Source: DASZBX01 sp035943635 | Lineage (GTDB): Bacteria; Actinomycetota; Actinomycetes; Streptomycetales; Catenulisporaceae | Assembly: GCA_035943635.1 (NCBI GenBank) | Contig: DASZBX010000045.1 | Location: 12,124-76,123, forward strand | DNA: 64,000 bases | Direction of reading: 5' to 3' | Part shown: positions 8,289 through 16,617 of the stretch, in pieces | How positions within the stretch are numbered: position 1 is the stretch's first letter | Layout: each line of letters begins with the position of its first letter | The notes under the pieces: model-generated | What the model was told of the DNA's origin: nothing | The model's input: the letters and a program-made list of their open reading frames with translations, nothing else | The model's database searches: none | Program-made: the position numbers and the translations under genes

Positions 8289-8684
8289 TCAGGTCTTCGG
8301 TTCCCCGTCGGCGGCCGGCTCGACCAGCAGGCCGTGCAGTTCGGCGATCCGGCGCACGGTGGCCTCGTCCACGACGCCCGCCGGGCCCGTCCCCGAGCCG
8401 GATCTCTGACCCGATTCTCCCTGGCCCGCTTCCGATCCGCCCGCGCCGCCGGACCGCCCGCGCACCCGCTCCGCGCCCGCCAACACCAGCCCGCCGATCA
8501 CCAGCGCGGCGCCCGGAATCGAGGCCGAGGCGAGATAGGGCACCTGCTGGGCGACCGTGGCCTGCCCGGACACCCCGTACCAGCCGAGCACGAGCAGCAC
8601 CACGCCGAGCCCGGCGGTGAGCCAGCCCGCGCGGCGGACCAACGCCACCAGCTGCGGATGTGCCGGTCCCGTCCGACCCGCCAT
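8289..8684 (-). CDS. Small membrane protein at the head of the liv operon
   Basis: A 131-residue protein with two predicted membrane helices (about residues 18-37 and 52-69), a Gly/Ser/Arg-rich linker and a short helical C-terminus (VDEATVRRIAELHGLL). It begins with ATG at 8684 behind a good GGAGG site and ends one base before the permease start. I do not recognise a named family. Position and spacing imply co-translation with the transporter, perhaps as an accessory subunit; that is inference only. Confidence 0.7.
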   Translation of the reverse strand: MAGRTGPAHPQLVALVRRAGWLTAGLGVVLLVLGWYGVSGQATVAQQVPYLASASIPGAALVIGGLVLAGAERVRGRSGGAGGSEAGQGESGQRSGSGTGPAGVVDEATVRRIAELHGLLVEPAADGEPKT

Positions 8685-8867
8685 GTTCGCGCCTCCGACC
8701 CGCCGCCGTACCCGACCCGCCCGGTGCCACCCGAGACCCGGCCCGGACCCGCCCGCCGTCCGGCGAAGACAAGGCCCTTAGGCGTCTCGCAGCGAAGATG
8801 ATTCGATGGTATACCGAAATCAGACAGACACAGCGGGTAGCCGAACCGATTCGGGAGGCGAAGGACG

Positions 8868-9404
8868 ATGGCGGCGCACAGAGTGACGGACCGTGGCCGA
8901 GGCATCCGGGTGATGGCGCTGGGACTGGCCCTGACGCTCGGCGGCGCCACCCTGGCCGGCTGCTCGGGCAGCAGCACCCCCTCGGCGTCCGCGCCCTCGA
9001 CCTCCGCGGCGGCGGCCGCGACCACCTCGGCCGCCGCGCCGAGCCAGGGCTCCGCCGCCGACACCCAGCAGATCACCCAGAACTGGGAGGCGTTCTTCAA
9101 CAAGGCCACGCCCCTGGCGCAGAAGGCCCAGTACCTGCAGAACGGCTCGCAGATGGGCGCCACCATCCAGCAGTTCGCCAGCAACCCGCTGGTCGGCCAG
9201 GTCTCGGCCCGGGTCGACTCGGTCGGGTTCACCTCGCCGACCCAGGCCACGGTGACCTACGACATCCTCGGCCCCACCGGCTCCCCGCTGCTGCCGAACG
9301 CCAGCGGCCAGGCGATGAAGGTGAACGGCACCTGGGTCGTCGCCGACAGCAGCCTGTGCGCTCTGCTCTCCCTGACCGGCGGGAAGATCCCCGGCTGCTC
9401 GTGA
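8868..9404 (+). CDS. MTB12-like secreted lipoprotein
   Basis: A 178-residue protein with a signal sequence ending in the lipobox LAGC (Cys32), a Ser/Ala/Thr-rich linker, and a C-terminal domain of about 110 residues that follows the pattern of the mycobacterial low-molecular-weight antigen MTB12: an amphipathic helix with NWEAFFNKATPL, YLQNGSQM, then beta strands ending in VNGTWVVADSSLCALLSL. This NTF2-like fold has no known enzymatic activity. The ATG follows GGGAGGCGAAGG. It is divergent from the liv operon, and a strong hairpin at 9551-9577 closes it. The family match is by pattern and fairly convincing; function is unknown. Confidence 0.75.
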   Translation: MAAHRVTDRGRGIRVMALGLALTLGGATLAGCSGSSTPSASAPSTSAAAAATTSAAAPSQGSAADTQQITQNWEAFFNKATPLAQKAQYLQNGSQMGATIQQFASNPLVGQVSARVDSVGFTSPTQATVTYDILGPTGSPLLPNASGQAMKVNGTWVVADSSLCALLSLTGGKIPGCS

Positions 9405-9550
9405 CCGAGTTCGTGACCGGGGCGGCTGGCCGAATGCCGTGGCATGACCTGGGACGGGACAACCGAACGGATCGCAGCGCCGGCGGATTCGCCGTGCGTT
9501 GACAGGGTTTTCGGCCGGCCCGGCCGGCGGAACCGACCGCCGCAAACACC

Positions 9551-9577
9551 TCAGGCCACCTCGGGGAGGTGGCCTGA
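9551..9577. terminator. Bidirectional hairpin between lipoprotein and tRNA-Arg
   Basis: An 11-bp perfect stem (9551-9561 with 9567-9577) and a 5-base loop. It lies downstream of both the plus-strand lipoprotein and the minus-strand tRNA-Arg. No U-tract follows, as is common in high-GC actinobacteria. Confidence 0.7.
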
Positions 9578-9594
9578 TCAGCGCTTACCGTGTG

Positions 9595-9666
9595 TGCCCC
9601 CGGCAGGATTCGAACCTGCGCCCCTGCCTCCGGAGGGCAGTGCTCTATCCCCTGAGCTACGGGGGC
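9595..9666 (-). tRNA. tRNA-Arg (anticodon CCG)
   Basis: Read on the minus strand, the 72-base cloverleaf has acceptor GCCCCCG paired with CGGGGGC, D-arm GCTC/GAGC, anticodon stem CTGCC/GGCAG around the loop CTCCGGA, a 4-base variable loop and a T-arm GCAGG TTCGAAT CCTGC. The anticodon CCG decodes CGG arginine codons. CCA is not encoded. Confidence 0.95.
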
Positions 9667-9793
9667 GACAACGAGTAGAACCATACCAGTTCTTTGGTTG
9701 TGCCTGCGCACCATTACCGGCGGCGCTAGCCTTGAAGTTGTGACTAATCACGAGGACGGGCCGGTTGAACTGCGCGAACACCCCGGGGGAGCG

Positions 9794-10174
9794 ATGGGCC
9801 GGAATAGTCCGCGCGTGTTGGTGGTCGACGATCAGGCCGTGATCCGGCAGCTGATCGCGGTCAATCTCGAGCTCGAGGGCTTCGAGGTGTTCCAGGCCGA
9901 GGACGGACAGGACTGCCTGGACCGGATCGAGGAGCTCGCGCCGGACGTGGTCACCCTGGACGTGGTGATGCCGCGGCTGGACGGGTTCGCCACGGCCGAA
10001 CGGCTGCGGGCGGCGCCGGCCACCAAGGGCGTGCCGATCGTCATGGTGACCGCCTGCGCCCAGGAGGGCGACCTGGCCCGGGGGCGCGAACTCGGGGTGG
10101 ACCACTACGTGACCAAACCGTTCGACCCGGACGACCTGGTCCGCGCGGTCCGCAGCGCGGCCGGGCTGGTCTGA
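9794..10174 (+). CDS. Single-domain response regulator (CheY-like receiver)
   Basis: A 126-residue stand-alone receiver domain without an output domain. The acidic pocket is Asp12-Asp13 (VVDDQ), the phosphoacceptor is Asp56 (VTLDVVMP), and the switch residues are Thr86 (MVTA) and Lys108 (TKPFDP), so it should be phosphorylatable. The start at 9794 follows GGGGGAG; an upstream in-frame GTG at 9740 would add 18 residues and lacks a good site. No histidine kinase gene is nearby. Actinobacterial genomes often carry such a regulator before argS, but its partner is unknown. Confidence 0.85.
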   Translation: MGRNSPRVLVVDDQAVIRQLIAVNLELEGFEVFQAEDGQDCLDRIEELAPDVVTLDVVMPRLDGFATAERLRAAPATKGVPIVMVTACAQEGDLARGRELGVDHYVTKPFDPDDLVRAVRSAAGLV

Positions 10175-10224
10175 GTGCTCCGGTCAAAGGCCGCCCCGCG
10201 CCGGAACGGGGCCCGGCCAGCAAA

Positions 10225-10238
10225 TACACTCGTTCGCT
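10225..10238 (+). promoter_or_regulatory. Candidate -10 box for a leaderless marR transcript
   Basis: TACACT (10225-10230) ends 8 bases before the ATG at 10239, and no Shine-Dalgarno sequence lies between. Transcription would begin at or next to the start codon. Confidence 0.45.
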
Positions 10239-10715
10239 ATGACCCCCCTGTCTGATGACGCGCCGCCGTCGGGCGAAGCCGCGCCGAGCCTGTCCGAGCT
10301 GTTCCTGCGCACGGCGCACCGGATCAGGCGGCGGTCCGCGCCCTCGTACGACCAGTTCGGCCTGACCGAGGCGCAGACCCGGGCGTTGCGGGTGATCTCC
10401 CGGTACGAGCGGCCCCGGATGGCCGACCTCGCCCAGGCGCTGGAGGTGGTGCCGCGCTCGATCACGTCGATGGTGGACACGCTGGAGACCGCCGGCTTCG
10501 TCGCCCGGCAGCCGGACGCCACGGACCGGCGGGCCACCCTGGTCCTGCTCACCGAACGCGGCAGCGAGGTGCTGCGGCAGGTCGGCCGGATGCGCGCGGA
10601 GGCGGCCGAACAGCTGATCGCGAAGCTGTCCGCCGAGGAGCAGGGCGAGCTGCGCCGGCTGCTGGTCATCCTGGACACCGGCGAGGAGCCGCTGCCCTCC
10701 CGCCGGCCGCGCTGA
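10239..10715 (+). CDS. MarR-family transcriptional regulator
   Basis: A 158-residue winged-helix regulator. The core runs from about residue 18 to 145: helix FLRTAHRIRRR, the HTH (MADLAQALEVVPRSITSMVDTLETAGFV), and the wing PDATDRRATLVLLTERG with the conserved D-x-R-x-x-x-(L) pattern. Such proteins dimerise and repress genes until a small ligand or oxidant releases them. No cysteine is present, so a thiol switch is unlikely. It stands alone before argS, and its target is not evident from the context. Confidence 0.88.
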   Translation: MTPLSDDAPPSGEAAPSLSELFLRTAHRIRRRSAPSYDQFGLTEAQTRALRVISRYERPRMADLAQALEVVPRSITSMVDTLETAGFVARQPDATDRRATLVLLTERGSEVLRQVGRMRAEAAEQLIAKLSAEEQGELRRLLVILDTGEEPLPSRRPR

Positions 10716-10776
10716 GCCGGCCGGCGCCGGGCGGCCCGAGGGATGAAACGATTGGGGACCGGACACCCCGGTCCCG

Positions 10777-10789
10777 TAACCTTGGCCGG
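10777..10789 (+). promoter_or_regulatory. Candidate -10 box for leaderless argS
   Basis: TAACCT (10777-10782) is followed by 7 bases and the GTG start at 10790. There is no purine-rich ribosome-binding site upstream of argS, consistent with a leaderless mRNA. Confidence 0.5.
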
Positions 10790-12457
10790 GTGACCCCGAC
10801 TGAGATCTCCGCCGCCGTGGTCGCCGCCATCCAGGAACTGGTGGATTCCGGCGACCTGACCGTACCCGTGCCCCCGGCCGTGACCGTCGACCGGCCGAAG
10901 AACCGCGAGCACGGGGACTACGCGACGAACGCGGCGATGCAGCTGACCAAGGCCGCCGGCAAACCGCCGCGGGCGGTCGCCGAGCTGCTCGCGGCCAAGC
11001 TGGCCGCCCAGGCCGGGATCGCGAAGGCCGAGGTGGCCGGGCCGGGGTTCCTGAACATCACCCTGGACGCCGCCACCCAGGGCGAGCTGGCCCGCGCCAT
11101 CGTCACCGCCGGGACCGGCTACGGCCGCAACGAGGCCCTGGCCGGGCAGAACATCAACCTCGAGTTCGTCTCGGCCAACCCGACCGGGCCGATCCACATC
11201 GGCGCCGTGCGCTGGGCCGCGGTCGGCGACGCGCTCTCCCGGATCCTGCGGGCGGCCGGCGCGCGGGTGGGCACCGAGTACTACTTCAACGACGCCGGGT
11301 CCCAGATCGACCGGTTCGCGCTGTCCCTGCTCGCCTCGGCCAAGGGGGAGCCGACGCCCGAGGACGGCTACGGCGGCGACTACATCGCCGACATCGCCAC
11401 CCAGGTCCGGGCCAAGGTGCCGGACGTGCTGGAGCGTTCGGACGCCGAGGCCCGGGAGGTGTTCCGGGTCGAGGGCATCGAGCTGATGTTCGCCGAGATC
11501 AAGCAGGCGCTGGCCGGGTTCGGCGTGCGGTTCGACGTGTACTTCAACGAGAAGGACCTGCACGACAAGGGCGAGCTGGACGCCGCGGTCGAGCGGATGC
11601 GGGCCAACGGGCACGTCTACGAGCAGGACGGCGCGATCTGGCTGCGCACCACCGACTTCGGCGACGACAAGGACCGGGTGGTGAAGAAGAGCGACGGGGA
11701 CTGGACCTACTTCGCCGCCGACTGCGCCTACTACCTGGACAAGCGCCAGCGCGGCTTCGACCGGGTGGTCATCATGCTCGGCGCCGACCACCACGGGTAC
11801 ATCGGCCGGATCAAGGCCATGGTCGCCTGCTTCGGCGACGACCCGGAGGTGAACGTCGAGATCCTGATCGGCCAGCTGGTCAACCTGATCAAGGACGGCA
11901 CCCCGGTCCGGATGTCCAAGCGGGCCGGCACCATCCTCACCCTGGAGGACCTGCTCGACCTGGTGACCGTGGACGCCGCGCGGTACTCCCTCGCCAGGTC
12001 GCCCTCGGACTCCTCGATCAACCTGGATGTCAACCTGCTGTCCAAGCAGGCCAACGACAACCCGGTCTTCTACGTCCAGTACGCGCACACCCGGATGTGC
12101 TCGGTGCAGCGCAACGCCGCAGAACTCGGTGTGGACAAGGGCGGCGTCGCGGACTTCGACCCGGCGTTGCTGGTGCACGAGAAGGAACGCGAGCTGCTCG
12201 GCGAGCTCGGCGAGTTCCCGGGCGTCGTGGCCACCGCGGCCGAGCTGCGCGAACCGCACCGGGTCGCCCGTTACCTGGAACAGCACGTCGCGCCCGCGTA
12301 CCACCGGTTCTACGACGAGTGCCGGATCCTGCCCAGCGAGCGCTTCCCGGTCGCCCCCGAGCTGACCAGGGCCCGGCTCTGGCTGGCCGAAGCCGCCCAG
12401 ACGGTCGTCGCCAACGGCCTCGCCCTGCTCGGGGTCAGCGCCCCGGAACGGATGTAA
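10790..12457 (+). CDS. argS: Arginyl-tRNA synthetase
   Basis: A 555-residue class I synthetase that charges tRNA-Arg with arginine. The N-terminal Add-1 domain (residues 1-110) precedes SANPTGPIHIGA (HIGH-type motif, 136-139); the KMSK-type motif appears as RMSKRAGT (Met375-Ser376-Lys377). The C-terminal DALR-type helical anticodon-binding domain covers about residues 420-555 and ends in ERM. The GTG start is chosen because a -10 box sits 7 bases upstream and translation in this frame gives the full domain. argS is followed after 2 bases by lysA, so at least argS-lysA are one transcription unit. Confidence 0.97.
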   Translation: MTPTEISAAVVAAIQELVDSGDLTVPVPPAVTVDRPKNREHGDYATNAAMQLTKAAGKPPRAVAELLAAKLAAQAGIAKAEVAGPGFLNITLDAATQGELARAIVTAGTGYGRNEALAGQNINLEFVSANPTGPIHIGAVRWAAVGDALSRILRAAGARVGTEYYFNDAGSQIDRFALSLLASAKGEPTPEDGYGGDYIADIATQVRAKVPDVLERSDAEAREVFRVEGIELMFAEIKQALAGFGVRFDVYFNEKDLHDKGELDAAVERMRANGHVYEQDGAIWLRTTDFGDDKDRVVKKSDGDWTYFAADCAYYLDKRQRGFDRVVIMLGADHHGYIGRIKAMVACFGDDPEVNVEILIGQLVNLIKDGTPVRMSKRAGTILTLEDLLDLVTVDAARYSLARSPSDSSINLDVNLLSKQANDNPVFYVQYAHTRMCSVQRNAAELGVDKGGVADFDPALLVHEKERELLGELGEFPGVVATAAELREPHRVARYLEQHVAPAYHRFYDECRILPSERFPVAPELTRARLWLAEAAQTVVANGLALLGVSAPERM

Positions 12458-12459
12458 TC

Positions 12460-13947
12460 ATGAGCCGCGCCGCCCACCCCGCCGGTCCCCGGCACGCCGA
12501 CGTCATGCCCGGCGGGGCAGTGTCCGCCGCCCCGGCCGACCTGAACGCGCTGGACCCGAAGGTCTGGCCGCTGACCGCCGCGCGCACCGACTCCGGCGAG
12601 CTTCGCCTGGGCGGGCTGACCGTGTCCGAGCTGGCCCGGGAGCACGGCACCCCGGCCTACCTGGTCGACGAGGCGGACTGGCGCGGCCGGGCCCGGGCCT
12701 GGCTGGCCGCGTTCCCGGACGTCGACCCGCGGCGCCCGCCGGTGCACTACGCCGGCAAGTCCTTCCTGTCCAAGGCGGTCGCCCGCTGGGCCGCCGAGGA
12801 GGGGCTCGGACTGGACGTGGCCTCCGGCGGCGAACTGGCCGTGGCGCTGGCCGCCGAGTTCCCGCCCGGCCGGATCACCATGCACGGCAACAACAAGTCG
12901 GCCGCCGAGCTCGACCGCGCGGTCCGGGCCGGGGTCGGCCGGATCGTGCTGGACTCGTTCGAGGAGATCGACCGGCTGGCCGAGGTGGCGGCCGGGCACG
13001 GGGTCGTGGTCGAGGTGATGATCCGGGTCACGGTCGGCGTCGAGGCGCACACGCACGAGTTCATCGCCACCGCGCACGAGGACCAGAAGTTCGGCTTCGC
13101 GCTGACCGGCGGGGTCGCGGCCGAGGCGGTGCGCCGGGTGCTCAAGTACAGCGTGACCGGGAACGCGGGCGCGCCCGGCGCCGAGGCGGCGGCGGACGAG
13201 GGCGCCGACGTGGCCGGCCCGGGTCCGGCGGCCGGCGGCCTGGAACTGGTCGGCCTGCACTCGCACATCGGCTCGCAGATCTTCGACACCGCCGGCTTCG
13301 AGGTCGCCGCGCACCGGGTGGTCGGGCTGCTGGCCGAGATCGACGCGGAGCACGGCCGGCAGCTGCCCGAGATCGACCTCGGCGGGGGCCTGGGCATCGC
13401 CTACACCAGCGAGGACGACCCGGCCACGCCCGCCGACATCGTCGGCCGGCTGGTTCAGATCGTGGCCCGCGAGTGCGCGGCGGCCGGGCTGGCCGCGCCG
13501 CACCTGGTGGTCGAGCCGGGCCGGGCCATCTCCGGCACGCCCGGGATCACGCTCTACGAGGTCGGCACGATCAAGCCGGTCGAGGGGCTGCGCACCTATG
13601 TCTCGGTCGACGGCGGGATGAGCGACAACATCCGCACCGCGCTCTACGACGCGCAGTACACCTGCGCGCTGGTCTCGCGCACCTCAGGCGCCGCGCCGAT
13701 GCTCAGCCGGGTGGTCGGCAAGCACTGCGAGTCCGGCGACATCGTGGTCCGGGACGCGTGGCTGCCGGCCGACGTGCGGCCGGGGGACCTGCTGGCGGTG
13801 GCGGCCACGGGCGCCTACTGTCGGTCCATGTCGTCCAACTACAACCACCTGCTGCGGCCGCCGGTCGTCGCGGTGCGCGACGGCGGCTCCCGGGCGATCG
13901 TGCGCCGGGAGACCGAGGAGGACCTGCTGGCGCTCGACCTCGGCTAG
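12460..13947 (+). CDS. lysA: Diaminopimelate decarboxylase
   Basis: A 495-residue fold-III PLP enzyme that decarboxylates meso-diaminopimelate to lysine, the last step of lysine synthesis. The PLP lysine is Lys100 (VHYAGKSFL); other landmarks are MHGNNKS, HSHIGSQ, DLGGGLG, EPGR and CESGD, with GAYCRSMSSNYN near the C-terminus. A Gly/Ala-rich, probably disordered insertion of about 28 residues (about 233-262) precedes the GLHSHIG strand. The ATG is 2 bases after the argS stop; an internal ATG at 12505 is a possible alternative. The pairing with argS is typical of actinobacteria. Confidence 0.95.
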   Translation: MSRAAHPAGPRHADVMPGGAVSAAPADLNALDPKVWPLTAARTDSGELRLGGLTVSELAREHGTPAYLVDEADWRGRARAWLAAFPDVDPRRPPVHYAGKSFLSKAVARWAAEEGLGLDVASGGELAVALAAEFPPGRITMHGNNKSAAELDRAVRAGVGRIVLDSFEEIDRLAEVAAGHGVVVEVMIRVTVGVEAHTHEFIATAHEDQKFGFALTGGVAAEAVRRVLKYSVTGNAGAPGAEAAADEGADVAGPGPAAGGLELVGLHSHIGSQIFDTAGFEVAAHRVVGLLAEIDAEHGRQLPEIDLGGGLGIAYTSEDDPATPADIVGRLVQIVARECAAAGLAAPHLVVEPGRAISGTPGITLYEVGTIKPVEGLRTYVSVDGGMSDNIRTALYDAQYTCALVSRTSGAAPMLSRVVGKHCESGDIVVRDAWLPADVRPGDLLAVAATGAYCRSMSSNYNHLLRPPVVAVRDGGSRAIVRRETEEDLLALDLG

Positions 13948-14132
13948 CGCACCGGCCGGGGCCCCAACCCCGGCGGGCCGCGCGGCCGACCCCCGCGGCG
14001 GGCCGGGCACTTGATCCCGGGCCGCCGGTGTGACCTACTTGGTCTCAAATATCGGACGTCAGGTCCGGAGGAGCCGCCGAGGCGGCGAGACTGGAGCACC
14101 TGGCATAGAGGAAAGCGAGAGGTTTCGTCATC

Positions 14133-15440
14133 ATGGGCAAGCGTCCACTCAAGGTCGCGCTGTTGGGGTGTGGGGTCGTCGGCTCCGAGGTCGCCCGGCT
14201 CATGACGACGACGGGGGCCGACCTGGCCGCCCGGATCGGGCGCAACGAGCAGTTCGAGGGGATCGAGCTGGCCGGGATCGCGGTGCGCCGGCCGAACCGG
14301 GTGCGCGACCTCGCGGTGGACCGCTCGCTGCTCACCACGGACGCGATGGCGCTGGTCAAACGACCGGACATCGACGTGGTGATCGAGGTCATCGGCGGGA
14401 TCGAGCCGTCCCTGACCCTGCTGCGCACCGCGATGGAGAACGGCGCGAGCGTGGTCACCGCGAACAAGGCGCTGCTGGCCCAGGAACTGGCCGGGCTGCA
14501 CGAGGTGGCCCGGCGCAGCGGCGTGGACCTGTACTACGAGGCCGCCGTGGCCGGGGCGATCCCGCTGCTGCGCCCGCTGCGCGAGTCCGTGGTCGGCGAC
14601 CGGGTCCGGCGGGTGCTGGGCATCGTCAACGGCACCACCAACTTCATCCTGGACCGGATGGACACCACCGGGGCCGGGTTCGCCGAGGCCCTGGACGAGG
14701 CCACCGCGCTCGGCTACGCCGAGGCCGACCCGACCGCGGACATCGAGGGCTTCGACGCCGCGGCCAAGGCCGCGATCCTGGCCTCGCTCGCCTTCCACAC
14801 CACGGTCACCGCGGCCGACGTCTACCGCGAGGGCATCACCGAGGTCACCGCGGCCGACATCGCCTCCGCCCGGGAGATGAACTCCGTGGTCAAGCTGCTG
14901 GCGATCTGCGAGCTGGACCCGTCCGGCCGGGCGGTCACCGCCCGGGTGCACCCGGCGATGATCCCGCGCAGCCACCCGCTGGCGAACGTGCGCGAGGCCT
15001 ACAACGCGGTCTTCGTCGAGGCCGAGGCGGCCGGGCAGCTGATGTTCTACGGCGCCGGGGCCGGGGGCACGCCGACCGCCAGCGCGGTGCTCGGCGACCT
15101 GGTCGCGGCCTGCCGGAACAAGATCAGCGGCAGCCGCGGGACGACCGTGGACGGCTACGCCGACCTGGTCGTGCAGTCCATGGGCCAGGCCCGCACCCGC
15201 TACCACATCTCGCTGGACGTGGACGACAAGGCCGGGGTGCTGGCCCAGGTGGCCACCGTGTTCGCCCAGCACGACGTCTCCATCCAGACCGTGCGCCAGT
15301 CCGGCCGGGGCGACGACGCCCGGCTGGTGGTGGCCACCCACTGGGCCACCGACGCGGCGCTGGCCGCGACCGTGGAGAGCTTGCGTTCGCTAGACACCGT
15401 CCGGGACGTCGCGTCCGTCATGCGCGTCGAGGGCGATTAG
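14133..15440 (+). CDS. hom: Homoserine dehydrogenase with C-terminal ACT domain
   Basis: A 435-residue NAD(P)H enzyme that reduces aspartate semialdehyde to homoserine, the branch point to threonine and methionine. The Rossmann fold begins with LLGCGVVGSEV (about residues 10-20); the catalytic domain contains GIVNGTTNFILD and the ADPTADIEGFDAAAK segment; an ACT regulatory domain (about 350-430, HISLDVDDKAGVLAQVA) implies feedback inhibition by threonine. The start is preceded by AGAGG. The 185-base gap after lysA holds no gene and no riboswitch I can recognise, so hom probably has its own promoter. It heads hom-thrC-thrB. Confidence 0.96.
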   Translation: MGKRPLKVALLGCGVVGSEVARLMTTTGADLAARIGRNEQFEGIELAGIAVRRPNRVRDLAVDRSLLTTDAMALVKRPDIDVVIEVIGGIEPSLTLLRTAMENGASVVTANKALLAQELAGLHEVARRSGVDLYYEAAVAGAIPLLRPLRESVVGDRVRRVLGIVNGTTNFILDRMDTTGAGFAEALDEATALGYAEADPTADIEGFDAAAKAAILASLAFHTTVTAADVYREGITEVTAADIASAREMNSVVKLLAICELDPSGRAVTARVHPAMIPRSHPLANVREAYNAVFVEAEAAGQLMFYGAGAGGTPTASAVLGDLVAACRNKISGSRGTTVDGYADLVVQSMGQARTRYHISLDVDDKAGVLAQVATVFAQHDVSIQTVRQSGRGDDARLVVATHWATDAALAATVESLRSLDTVRDVASVMRVEGD

Positions 15441-15471
15441 GGCCCGACAGCCGAAAGGGAATGGAATCGCC

Positions 15472-16617
15472 ATGTCAGTCACAACCGCCGAGGCGCTCGG
15501 CCAGGAGGCCGCCGGGCTGACCCGGCACACGGACGCCGTCCCGGGCGGGTCCCGGGCGCGCGGGCAGTGGCGCGGGGTGATCGAGGAGTTCCGCGACCGG
15601 CTGCCGGTCTGCGCCGCGACCCCGGTGGTCACCCTGGGCGAGGGCGGCACCCCGCTGGTCCGCGCGAACGTGGTCTCCGAACTCACCGGGTGTGAGGTTT
15701 ATCTCAAAGTCGAGGGCGGCAACCCGACCGGGTCGTTCAAGGACCGCGGGATGACGATGGCCATCTCCAAGGCCGCCGAGGAGGGCGCCAAGGCGGTCAT
15801 CTGCGCCTCCACCGGCAACACCAGCGCCTCGGCCGCAGCCTACGCGGTGCGCGCCGGGATGGTCTGCGCGGTGCTGATCCCGGACGGCAAGATCGCGATG
15901 GGCAAGCTCAGCCAGGCCCTGGCCCACGGCGCCAAGATCCTGCAGGTGGCCGGCAACTTCGACGACTGCCTGGACCTGGCCCGCGGCCTGTCCGACAACT
16001 ATCCGGTCGCCCTGGTCAACTCGGTCAACCCGTTCCGGCTGGCCGGGCAGAAGTCGGCCGCGTTCGAGATCGTGGACGCACTCGGCGACGCGCCCGAGGT
16101 GCACGTGCTGCCGGTCGGCAACGCCGGCAACATCTCCGCCTACTGGATGGGCTACTCCGAGTACGCCGCGGCGGGCCTGAGCACCCGCCGGCCGCGGATG
16201 TTCGGCTTCCAGGCGGCCGGCGCGGCCCCGTTCGTGCAGGGCTCCCCGGTGGCCAACCCGCAGACCATCGCCACCGCGATCCGGATCGGCAGCCCGGCCT
16301 CCTGGGACCTGGCGTCCAACGCCCGGGACGAGTCCGGCGGCCTGATCGAGGCGGTCACCGACCGGCAGATCCTGTCCGCCTACCGGCTGCTGTCCACCCG
16401 CGAGGGCGTGTTCGTCGAGCCGGCCAGCGCGGCCGGGGTGGCCGGACTGCTGCACCTGACCGAGCAGGGCCGGCTCGACCCGGGCCAGCGGATCGTGGTC
16501 ACGGTCACCGGCAACGGCCTGAAGGACCCGGAGTGGGCGATCAGCGGCGCGCCGACCCCGCCGAAGGTCGCCGTGGACGCCGCCGCCGCGGCCGCCGTGC
16601 TCGGCCTGACCGGCTGA
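15472..16617 (+). CDS. thrC: Threonine synthase
   Basis: A 381-residue PLP enzyme converting O-phosphohomoserine to threonine. The PLP lysine is Lys90 in GNPTGSFKDRG, and the ASTGNTSAS phosphate-binding loop, the PVGNAGNISAYW glycine loop and the C-terminal VTVTGNGLKDP are all present. A purine-rich AAAGGGAA precedes the ATG. The stop codon shares a base with the thrB start (TGATG), so the two genes are coupled. Confidence 0.96.
   Translation: MSVTTAEALGQEAAGLTRHTDAVPGGSRARGQWRGVIEEFRDRLPVCAATPVVTLGEGGTPLVRANVVSELTGCEVYLKVEGGNPTGSFKDRGMTMAISKAAEEGAKAVICASTGNTSASAAAYAVRAGMVCAVLIPDGKIAMGKLSQALAHGAKILQVAGNFDDCLDLARGLSDNYPVALVNSVNPFRLAGQKSAAFEIVDALGDAPEVHVLPVGNAGNISAYWMGYSEYAAAGLSTRRPRMFGFQAAGAAPFVQGSPVANPQTIATAIRIGSPASWDLASNARDESGGLIEAVTDRQILSAYRLLSTREGVFVEPASAAGVAGLLHLTEQGRLDPGQRIVVTVTGNGLKDPEWAISGAPTPPKVAVDAAAAAAVLGLTG

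Noticed and set aside
14030..14132. A possible small leader peptide or riboswitch before hom
   Set aside because: A GTG at 14030 opens a frame, but it runs on into hom in another frame with no run of regulatory codons, and none of the SAM or lysine riboswitch motifs is present.
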